Assembly (NCBI RefSeq): GCF_000722775.1
Contig: NZ_JPFZ01000010.1
Coordinates: forward strand, 1 to 64,000
Direction: 5' to 3'
DNA from: Streptococcus mitis subsp. hohhotensis
GTDB lineage: Bacteria; Bacillota; Bacilli; Lactobacillales; Streptococcaceae
DNA: 64,000 nt
Below the pieces are notes generated by a model that was not told where the DNA came from, did no database searches, and worked only from the letters and a program-made list of their open reading frames with translations. The position numbers and the translations under genes are program-made. Shown here piece by piece: positions 56,218 to 64,000 of this stretch (positions are counted from its first letter, which is position 1; every line of letters starts with the position of its first letter).

Positions 56218-58054
56218 TGTGGTTTCCTTCCGTTTGGTATTCTACTCTTTCTTCCGCCACTTGAGCCAACTCCACTTCTTCCTGCGGGTTCAACTTCCTC
56301 TGCACTGCTTCTGCGACTGCTCTAGGCACCCCAACTTCGACAATCTCATCCACACTGGCTTCCTTGATTTTGGTCAGAGACTTAAAATGCTTCATGAGAT
56401 TTTGCTTGCGTTTAGGTCCCAGGCCGTCAATGCCATCCAATTGTGATGAAAAGGAATTTTTGGAGCGCAGTTGGCGATGGAAAGTGATAGCAAAGCGGTG
56501 TACCTCATCTTGGATGCGCTGAAGGAGGAAAAATTCCTGAGAATTGCGAGATAACTCCACCACTTCAAGCGGATCTCCAAAGAGCAATTCATGGGTTTGG
56601 TGCTTGTCATTCTTTTGCAGACCTGCAATGGGAATATCCAAGCCTAGCTCCTCTTGGATGACTTGCTTAGCAATATTGACTTGACCTTGTCCCCCATCAA
56701 TCACAATCAAATCTGGCGGAGTCAAGCCGTCACGTTGAACTCGACCATAACGCCTGCGAATGACTTCTCTCATACTGGCATAGTCGTCTGGCCCAACGAC
56801 AGTCTTGATTTTATACTTACGATAATCCTTCTTACTTGGTTTGCCGTTGACAAAGACCACCATGGCAGAAACAGGACTAGTTCCCATGATGTTGGAGTTA
56901 TCGAAGGACTCGATGCGGACTGGTGTCGGGATTTGGAGTAAGCGTCCTAGATTTTCAATAGCCCCTTGGGTCTTTTCGACAGATTTCTCTAGCAGGTTGA
57001 ATTTCTGCTCTAGACTGACTCGAGCATTCTTTATAGCCAAATTGACCAGTTGCTTTTTCTCTCCACGCTGAGGCTTAAGAATCTTGGTGTCTACCAAAGC
57101 CTTGACAGCTTCTTCGTCAATATCCCGCGGAATTAGTACCTCATTGGGAACCAGGTGGGATTTTTCTTGATAGAATTGTCCCACGTAGGTCAAGAAATCC
57201 TCATCCGGATCATTGTAGTAGGGGAAAAGATTGACATCGCGCTCAATAAGCTTGCCCTGACGAACAAAGAAAACCTGTACACACATCCAGCCCTTATCCA
57301 CATAGTAGCCAAAGACATCACGATTTTGGAGATCCTTAGCCATGACCCGTTGCTTGGTTCGAAGTGTTCCAATAGCCTGAATCAGGTCACGGTATTCCGC
57401 TGCACGTTCAAACTCCATAGTCTGGGCTGCCGTTGCCATCTTGCTCTTGAGGTCATCGATAATTTGATCATCCTGCCCTTTCAGAAAATCAGAAACCTCC
57501 TGAGCCATAGACCTGAAATAGTCCTCATCCTTCTTACAGATGGTGTGGGCCATACATTGACCGATATGGTAGTAAAAACAGACCTTAGACGGTGGATTGG
57601 TACACTTGCGAAAAGGGAAAATCCGATCCAGTAATCGCTTGATTTCATTGGCTGCCCCTACATCTGGATAAGGTCCGAAATAAAGACCTCCATCTTTTTT
57701 GACCTGACGAGTGATAATCAAACGAGGATAGCGTTCATTGGTGATTTTGATGAAAGGATAAGACTTATCATCCTTGAGCATGATATTGTACTTGGGCTTG
57801 TTTTCCTTAATCAGGTTGATTTCTAGGAGAAGTGCCTCAATATTGGACTCCGTAACAATAAATTCAAAATCCACAATTTCAGATACCAAGGCCTCTGTCT
57901 TGGTATCGTGACTCCCTCGGAAATAGGACCTCACGCGGTTACGCAGATTTTTAGCCTTTCCTACATAGATAATGGTGCCGTTTTTATCCTTGTGAATGTA
58001 GCAACCAGGGCTGGTCGGCAAGAGCTCTAGTTTTGATTTAATCAAGTTGTTCAT
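56207..58054 (-). CDS. uvrC: Excinuclease ABC subunit C
   Basis: 615 residues. N-terminal GIY-YIG domain ([20 protein letters not shown]), UVR motif ([11 protein letters not shown]), C-terminal RNase H-like nuclease ([18 protein letters not shown]) and HhH region ([16 protein letters not shown]). Makes both incisions in nucleotide excision repair. Confidence 0.97.
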   Translation of the reverse strand: MNNLIKSKLELLPTSPGCYIHKDKNGTIIYVGKAKNLRNRVRSYFRGSHDTKTEALVSEIVDFEFIVTESNIEALLLEINLIKENKPKYNIMLKDDKSYPFIKITNERYPRLIITRQVKKDGGLYFGPYPDVGAANEIKRLLDRIFPFRKCTNPPSKVCFYYHIGQCMAHTICKKDEDYFRSMAQEVSDFLKGQDDQIIDDLKSKMATAAQTMEFERAAEYRDLIQAIGTLRTKQRVMAKDLQNRDVFGYYVDKGWMCVQVFFVRQGKLIERDVNLFPYYNDPDEDFLTYVGQFYQEKSHLVPNEVLIPRDIDEEAVKALVDTKILKPQRGEKKQLVNLAIKNARVSLEQKFNLLEKSVEKTQGAIENLGRLLQIPTPVRIESFDNSNIMGTSPVSAMVVFVNGKPSKKDYRKYKIKTVVGPDDYASMREVIRRRYGRVQRDGLTPPDLIVIDGGQGQVNIAKQVIQEELGLDIPIAGLQKNDKHQTHELLFGDPLEVVELSRNSQEFFLLQRIQDEVHRFAITFHRQLRSKNSFSSQLDGIDGLGPKRKQNLMKHFKSLTKIKEASVDEIVEVGVPRAVAEAVQRKLNPQEEVELAQVAEERVEYQTEGNHNEP

Positions 58055-58092
58055 AGTTCCATTATAGCAAAAAAGTAGGGAAAGATAATCCC

Positions 58093-58794
58093 CTACTCAT
58101 TGGTCTCATATATTTTTCGAAGTCTTTCAACATCCTCTTCCTGGATACCATAAAATGAACCCGCAGGTTGCATGACAGACTTCTCATCTGTATGGTCCAA
58201 GCCAATCGCATGACCCAACTCATGTTCTGCAGTATGGACAATGCGCTCATAGGAATAGCCATAGTTAGGATTGGACAGATAATAGTGATTCAACCGTACC
58301 GTGACAGACAAGAATTGTCCTGTTAAGAGATTGGTCTGACTTTCCGCTTCTCCTGCCACAGGAGTGCCTCCGTCATTCATCTCCGTAGCCAAGATATCTG
58401 CCTTGCTGGACTCGGTGACAATTTCAAAGTTAAAAGCACCCGTTTGATTCCAATTCTGAATCGCTTCTACATAAGCTTCTTGAAAGTGTGAATCCATCTG
58501 GGGATCCAAGTAAATACGAGCAGAGGCCTGTGGCCACCTTCCTTCAGAGTGTTGATGACTATCTGTCTGGCTTAACTTAGGCAGTTGCCCTGTTCTTTCC
58601 CATTGGTCGATACTTTGTTGACCAATCTTTACTGACCGCTCTGCTTGCTTCAGCGCTCCTTGAAAATCCCCGTTCAGATACCAGAGAAATCCAAAAGCAA
58701 GAGTGCTTAAAAGCAAAACAATCCAAACCAGGCGCCAAAACAAACGCCACACAAAAGAAAAGAAAACCCCTATCAAACGAAAAAGCCAGCGCAT
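58093..58794 (-). CDS. Membrane-anchored matrixin-like zinc metalloprotease
   Basis: 233 residues. A hydrophobic N-terminus (residues about 5-44) forms a membrane anchor or signal. The C-terminal half has the complete metzincin zinc motif [11 protein letters not shown] (HExxHxxGxxH) followed by VMQP, the Met-turn. No pro-domain cysteine switch is obvious. Substrate unknown. It sits between murMN and uvrC with a GGAGGG ribosome site. A related gene is at this place in pneumococci, from memory. Confidence 0.88.
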   Translation of the reverse strand: MRWLFRLIGVFFSFVWRLFWRLVWIVLLLSTLAFGFLWYLNGDFQGALKQAERSVKIGQQSIDQWERTGQLPKLSQTDSHQHSEGRWPQASARIYLDPQMDSHFQEAYVEAIQNWNQTGAFNFEIVTESSKADILATEMNDGGTPVAGEAESQTNLLTGQFLSVTVRLNHYYLSNPNYGYSYERIVHTAEHELGHAIGLDHTDEKSVMQPAGSFYGIQEEDVERLRKIYETNE

Positions 58795-58872
58795 GTCCCT
58801 CCACCTTTCTAGAAAATAAAGACTATTTTACTAAAACAAGCTGAAAGAAAACTAAATACTGGTTTTTTCATC

Positions 58873-61329
58873 TTAACGTCCTACTATTTTTTTGAGTAAC
58901 TGAATAGCTTTGTATTTTAAAGGTGATGGATGGTAACGGAAAGTACCCGCTTTGCGTACAATATAGCCATTAAAATTTTGTTTAAAACGCAAAACACCAT
59001 CACTACCATCAAAAATCCCTTGAATCCCTAGGAAGTTGTATTTAGGTATTCCACGTTTTATGCTTTCCAACATAATATATTTTTGAAGTAGCGCAGGGGC
59101 ATAGAACTTATTAAATTCAGTGTAGGAACCACTAAAGAGGTAAGTCGTTTCCTGAGGCATATAAACAAACAAACTCCCGGCTAAAACAATATCTTCTTCT
59201 CCATATTTTTCAATCAAGTCTCTCGCTTCTGCTTTTCGAACTTCAAACGTTTCAAATTGACTAGAATATTCTCTCAGTTGATTTTGTTTTTTCTCAGAAT
59301 GAGGATTTTTACTCAAATCAAGTCGCAACTTGTCCAAGACTTCTTCTAGTTTACTTTGTTCACCTTGCAATTTGCTCATATACTCCGAAAAATTTAAGCT
59401 TGCTATGAGAAACTCAGCTTGTTCTCCAAAAGCATCATAAAAATGCTCATAGTATTCTAAACTTTTATCACTATATTCTCTACGTTCAGAGGTTTCTTTT
59501 GTTATATTCTTAAAAATTGATAGCTCTTCACGTTTTAACTTTTTCAACCGAATGCCAAACGTTTCAGCCTTTTTCACCAAGGGTTTACCCTTTTTGCTAA
59601 AACTTTTAAGCAAATTCTTTTCAGTTAATTCAGTCAAATCTTTATAGTATAACCAATCTGGTTCTCCACCTGGATAACCTGTTGTCAAGCCATCAAATTG
59701 ATAACCTAAATCAGTTAAACCTTGAATGATACTTTTTTTCTCAGTATCTATTGGATTACCTTCACTATCAAAAGTTTGATAAGTTTCATAAGGTTTTACA
59801 AGCAACTCTAATACACCATTTTGCTTGGCATATTCTTTTAACTCCGCATAAAAAACTGGAAGAGCATCTTGTTGGGTATAAATCGGCCCCGAATTGATCT
59901 CCATATGCAGACCACCCAGCATGGGCAAGCTATAAACCAGAGCTGCAACTTGAATTTCTCCTTCTTGTTTCAAAGCTAGATAAACAATTCGAGCCCCTCT
60001 TTTTTCTAACAAGTCCCCCATCTGAACAGATTGCATAAAGGAACGAGAAGAAACCTGATCAGAATAAGCCTGAAACTCTTCTTTCGTGAGTGTAATTAGT
60101 GCCATATACTTACTTTCTATGTTTTTTCTTAATGTTTTACGGAAATCAAGAGCAAGTCTTAACAGAGGATAGAGAGGATGGGTAGGCATTGTAAATTCTC
60201 CCAAATATTCTTCAATCGTTGGATTAAATTTTTCCTTAAAATGATAAAGTCCACCATTGAGAGAGTTTTCAACACCACCTAAATTTTGCCACAACATACC
60301 TCGCTCAAAGGCATAGCGAGCCGTTTCATACCAAGTTAAAATTGGTGCATTGTAACGTTTAAAATCATCATCCATACCAGCATATAGATTGACAGAGGTA
60401 TTACCAAATTCCAAACTCAAAGTAGCCGCTAAGGGAATGTTTGATTTTCCCATATTCATATATCCCTGCAAGAAATCTATTTCCTCTACCAAACGCTCTT
60501 TTTCCTTCTTCTGTGCCTCTACTTTTGAAGTTCGAGTCGACTTAGTAATCGCCTCTTCCAACGCTTTGTTTTTAGCTAACTGTTCTTCTAATTCTCTTAA
60601 ACGCTTAGAAACATCCAAACTCGTTAGCGTGATATAAGAATCTTCTTTGAAGTTATCTAATAATTTTTTATAATAGGCTTCGTTTCTTAAATGAATCTCT
60701 TTTCGCTTCTCAGTTTTTTTCATCAACTCCGAAAATGAATCTAATAGTTCCAGTCCACCATATTGAATCTCAAGCCCTTTGTTTCGTGCTGTTCGGATAG
60801 CTTGCCTCGTTGATTTAGAAAGTTTATCTTCTTCAAAATTTTCCTTGTATATTTTCGCCTGAATACGAGGCTGAATGGTGTCATCCATCTCGGTTGTCCG
60901 CCCAGACCATTTCACTCCTAATTGCCCTAAAATCTCAACAATAGCAAGATTTTCAGGATATTCTATCTTATCTTGATTGACCAAATATTGAGATAGACAA
61001 ATACTTGGATCGAAAGTCACAAAAACCGCTCTCTTACTGCGAGCATAAGACTTAATAGACTGCAGGACAAACTTTAAAAGTTCTATATCCCTGTAATCCA
61101 ATATAGGTCCTCTTGGAATATAAAACATTTTATAGCCTAAAGGCAGAGATTTTATGAGAATACTAGCCACAGCCAGTAACTTCCCCTCTTCATAGACACC
61201 AAATTTCTCATGATTCCAATCAGATTTCACTTTTTCCCAAGCACTGCTTTGTAATACATTAGCTAATTCATGTTCTTTGACAAACTGATCATATTCTAAT
61301 GTGGGAATGCCAATTTGATAACGGTACAT
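58873..61329 (-). CDS. murMN: Fused MurM-MurN branched-peptide ligase (818 aa)
   Basis: One continuous frame with two FemABX domains. Residues 1-408 are MurM (MYRYQIGIPTLEYDQF; coiled-coil arm around 240-300), 409-818 are MurN (MALITLTKEEFQAYSDQV; arm around 640-700). MurM adds L-Ser or L-Ala and MurN adds L-Ala from aminoacyl-tRNA to lipid II lysine, making indirect cross-links; MurM is linked to beta-lactam resistance. The two are normally separate (406 and 410 residues). Here adding one A to the A6 tract (plus positions 60122-60127) would end MurM as RKKHRK after 406 codons, four bases before the MurN ATG (60105). So this is a one-base fusion or a sequencing error. Confidence 0.88.
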   Translation of the reverse strand: MYRYQIGIPTLEYDQFVKEHELANVLQSSAWEKVKSDWNHEKFGVYEEGKLLAVASILIKSLPLGYKMFYIPRGPILDYRDIELLKFVLQSIKSYARSKRAVFVTFDPSICLSQYLVNQDKIEYPENLAIVEILGQLGVKWSGRTTEMDDTIQPRIQAKIYKENFEEDKLSKSTRQAIRTARNKGLEIQYGGLELLDSFSELMKKTEKRKEIHLRNEAYYKKLLDNFKEDSYITLTSLDVSKRLRELEEQLAKNKALEEAITKSTRTSKVEAQKKEKERLVEEIDFLQGYMNMGKSNIPLAATLSLEFGNTSVNLYAGMDDDFKRYNAPILTWYETARYAFERGMLWQNLGGVENSLNGGLYHFKEKFNPTIEEYLGEFTMPTHPLYPLLRLALDFRKTLRKNIESKYMALITLTKEEFQAYSDQVSSRSFMQSVQMGDLLEKRGARIVYLALKQEGEIQVAALVYSLPMLGGLHMEINSGPIYTQQDALPVFYAELKEYAKQNGVLELLVKPYETYQTFDSEGNPIDTEKKSIIQGLTDLGYQFDGLTTGYPGGEPDWLYYKDLTELTEKNLLKSFSKKGKPLVKKAETFGIRLKKLKREELSIFKNITKETSERREYSDKSLEYYEHFYDAFGEQAEFLIASLNFSEYMSKLQGEQSKLEEVLDKLRLDLSKNPHSEKKQNQLREYSSQFETFEVRKAEARDLIEKYGEEDIVLAGSLFVYMPQETTYLFSGSYTEFNKFYAPALLQKYIMLESIKRGIPKYNFLGIQGIFDGSDGVLRFKQNFNGYIVRKAGTFRYHPSPLKYKAIQLLKKIVGR

Positions 61330-61459
61330 TTCCTACTCTCTTTCCTCCAGTATCTTATTACTATTCTACTACTTTCGTTTGAAAAGTCTAGTGAAAACAG
61401 ACTTCCAGCATTGTTTTAAATCCAAGAATAACTATAAATAGTGGTTCATTTATAAAAAA

Positions 61460-62257
<798 letters not shown>

Positions 62258-62265
62258 CTATAAGA

Positions 62266-62287
62266 AAAAGCCGAAATTCGACTTTCT
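62266..62287 (-). terminator. Probable terminator of the RNase J2 gene
   Basis: Minus strand AAAGTCGAA pairs with TTCGGCTTT (one G-T pair) followed by TTCT. Short loop, so some stem bases would open. Confidence 0.6.
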
Positions 62288-62305
62288 CTCCGTTTATTTC
62301 AACAA

Positions 62306-63967
62306 TTATTTCGCTTCCATGACTACTGGTAAAATAGCTGGACGACGTTTGGTTTGGTCAAAGAGGTACTTGGTCAGATTATCACGAACCTTCCCTTTGA
62401 GATCTGCCCAGTCAAAGTCATCTCCTTGAAGATAGTCTTCTACCGTTTGGTTAATCAATTCTGAACTTTCACGGAGAATATCGCGACTCTTCTTGAGATA
62501 AACAAATCCGCGCGTATGAACACGAGCCTTGGCTACAATTTTCTTCTCACGACGGTTAACGGTAATTGCGACGATGAAAATACCATCCTCTGACAAAACC
62601 TTACGGTCACGAAGAACCACATTGCCAACATCACCAATGGCATTCCCGTCAATCAAGACATCCCCTGCCGAAACCGCTCCAGCTGGGACAAAGTCTCCAT
62701 TCTCATAAGCCATGCTGGTTCCCTTTTTAGGAATGAAAATGCGTTCTGGCAACATCCCAACTGCCATAGCAGCCTTAGCGTGGGCATCCAACTCGCGGTA
62801 TTCCCCTTGAATTGGGAAGAGATACTTAGGTTGCAAGAGATTAATCATCAACTGCAAGTCACGCGCATTCCCATGTCCTGACACACGCAAGCTTTGAGTG
62901 ATCAGTTTGACCACTCCACCAGCTTGGTAAATCATATTTTCCACACGCGCCATGACCGCTTCTTTGGCGATAGATGGAGTCGTTACGATATAGACCAGGT
63001 CACCGTCCTTGATTTCCACATAACGATGGCGCCCAATCGACATCTTGCGAAGACCGTTGATAGGCTCACCCATACGACCTGTCTCAAGGATAATCAACTC
63101 ATGGTCTTCAAAACGAGACATATCTTTTGGCTTAATCAAAAGACTCTCATTAGCTAGAGACAATTTCTTAAGGCGAATAGCAGTGCGGACGATATTTTCA
63201 ATATCAAATCCTGTCAAGACCACACGACGACCTGTTGCATCCGCAGCGTCAAACACCTGCTGGATACGAGAGAGGTTGCTGGCTACTGCTGCAACAATGA
63301 TACGACCATCCCAGTCCGAAATGGTTTGAGTGATCTCGTCCCCAACTTCACTTTCGCTAGCCACTTGGATATTGCTATCTGCATTGGCTGAATCGCTAAG
63401 AAGAGCTAGAACTCCATCACGACCGATTTCTGCCAAACGAGCGAAGTCTGTCGCATAAGATTCACTAGCTGTCTGGTCAAATTTGAAGTCACCTGTATAA
63501 ACGATACTACCTTCAGCTGTCTTCAAGACAACACCCAGACTTTCTGGGATAGAGTGGGTCGTACGGAAGAAGGACACCACAGTTCCTCCAAAATCAATCT
63601 CCGTATCCTCATCGATAACATGGAAATCATTGAATTTCTTAACTGTGTCATTTCCTTTGACAAAGAGTTTGGCCAACTCAATGGTCAGCTCAGACCCAAA
63701 TACAGGCACCTTAGCTTCAGCCAAGAGATAAGGCAGCGCACCAATGGCATCCGCATGGCCGTGGGTCAAGAAGACCCCTGCGATACGGTCGCTATTTTCA
63801 AAAAGGTAGTCCATATTAGGAATAACCACATCCACCCCTAGTTGTTCATTTTCAGGGTACTTTAGACCTGCATCCAAAACGAAAATAGACCCATCGATTT
63901 CAGCGATATACATATTTTTCCCATTTTCACGCACACCACCAAGTGTTGTTAAACTGATATTACTCAT
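62306..63967 (-). CDS. rnjB: Ribonuclease J2
   Basis: 553 residues: metallo-beta-lactamase domain, beta-CASP insert and RMMBL. The metal motif reads THGHADAIG, where RNase J1 has HxHxDH; a later ligand position reads PIQGEYR where J1 has PxHGEYR. These changed residues identify J2, which has little activity alone and works in a complex with J1 in 5'-end RNA processing and decay. ATG at 63967 with GGAGGA upstream. Next to estA as in pneumococcus. Confidence 0.92.
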   Translation of the reverse strand: MSNISLTTLGGVRENGKNMYIAEIDGSIFVLDAGLKYPENEQLGVDVVIPNMDYLFENSDRIAGVFLTHGHADAIGALPYLLAEAKVPVFGSELTIELAKLFVKGNDTVKKFNDFHVIDEDTEIDFGGTVVSFFRTTHSIPESLGVVLKTAEGSIVYTGDFKFDQTASESYATDFARLAEIGRDGVLALLSDSANADSNIQVASESEVGDEITQTISDWDGRIIVAAVASNLSRIQQVFDAADATGRRVVLTGFDIENIVRTAIRLKKLSLANESLLIKPKDMSRFEDHELIILETGRMGEPINGLRKMSIGRHRYVEIKDGDLVYIVTTPSIAKEAVMARVENMIYQAGGVVKLITQSLRVSGHGNARDLQLMINLLQPKYLFPIQGEYRELDAHAKAAMAVGMLPERIFIPKKGTSMAYENGDFVPAGAVSAGDVLIDGNAIGDVGNVVLRDRKVLSEDGIFIVAITVNRREKKIVAKARVHTRGFVYLKKSRDILRESSELINQTVEDYLQGDDFDWADLKGKVRDNLTKYLFDQTKRRPAILPVVMEAK

Positions 63968-64000
63968 TTTTCCTCCGAAAGCTTAGTTTATCTTGATTAT

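Noticed and set aside
62306-63967. RNase J1
   Set aside because: The metal-binding motif HGHADAIG and PIQGEYR lack histidines needed in J1 and fit J2.

Overview
The window is from a mitis-group Streptococcus (S. mitis, S. oralis, S. pneumoniae or S. pseudopneumoniae). Evidence: seven pneumococcal-type BOX repeats, YSIRK/LPXTG surface proteins, a choline-binding GH25 lysozyme (LytC type), MurM and MurN, LdcB, and the Mn2+-riboswitch MgtA ATPase next to MntE. From memory of S. pneumoniae TIGR4, the core genes follow the order SP_1547 to SP_1577 and then SP_0631 down to SP_0613. These two blocks are far apart in TIGR4, so this chromosome is rearranged relative to it. The species cannot be fixed from this window alone.

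Layout. 1-15.4 kb is an accessory surface-protein islet: the 5' part of a MucBP-type adhesin that runs off the left edge, an Mga/MgrA-like regulator, a divergent duplicate of the 3' end of yaaA, a 2733-residue LPNTG-anchored multi-repeat protein, 0.8 kb of very AT-rich DNA and an intact IS1182-family element lying directly against the full yaaA gene. 16-32 kb is core: a small membrane protein, a 531-residue membrane protein, a peptide-deformylase homologue, Mn2+/Ca2+ ATPase mgtA with its yybP-ykoY riboswitch divergent from mntE, ABC-F/cca/dapB, degV/DUF1149, the c-di-AMP cluster cdaA-cdaR-glmM, and a ferredoxin-NADP reductase. 32.3-34.0 kb is a second, small accessory islet: a two-gene unit (two-helix membrane protein plus secreted protein of unknown function) followed by an Fst/par-type type I toxin-antitoxin locus with a BOX element between the toxin stop codon and the shared terminator. 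34-45.7 kb is core: whiA-yvcK-rapZ, ridA, ysxC-clpX, dfr, dpr, lytC, tpiA, dnaD-metA, apt. 45.8-64 kb is the second core block: rplK-rplA, ldcB-HIT-pepA, brnQ, rhodanese/UDG, pepV/nitroreductase, an amino-acid binding lipoprotein, a phosphoesterase/uvrC pair, a membrane-anchored matrixin-like protease, a fused murMN, estA and RNase J2.

Main observations: (1) murM and murN form one 818-codon frame; adding one A to an A6 tract at the junction restores a 406-codon MurM with a stop just before the MurN ATG. (2) The Fst-like locus has toxin, antisense RNA promoter, direct repeats and bidirectional terminator all visible. (3) Five of seven BOX elements start exactly at a gene's TAA stop codon (pattern TAATACTC). 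(4) The giant adhesin sits between two yaaA 3' ends that differ at about one base in ten, which suggests import by recombination rather than simple duplication. Most genes are on the minus strand.
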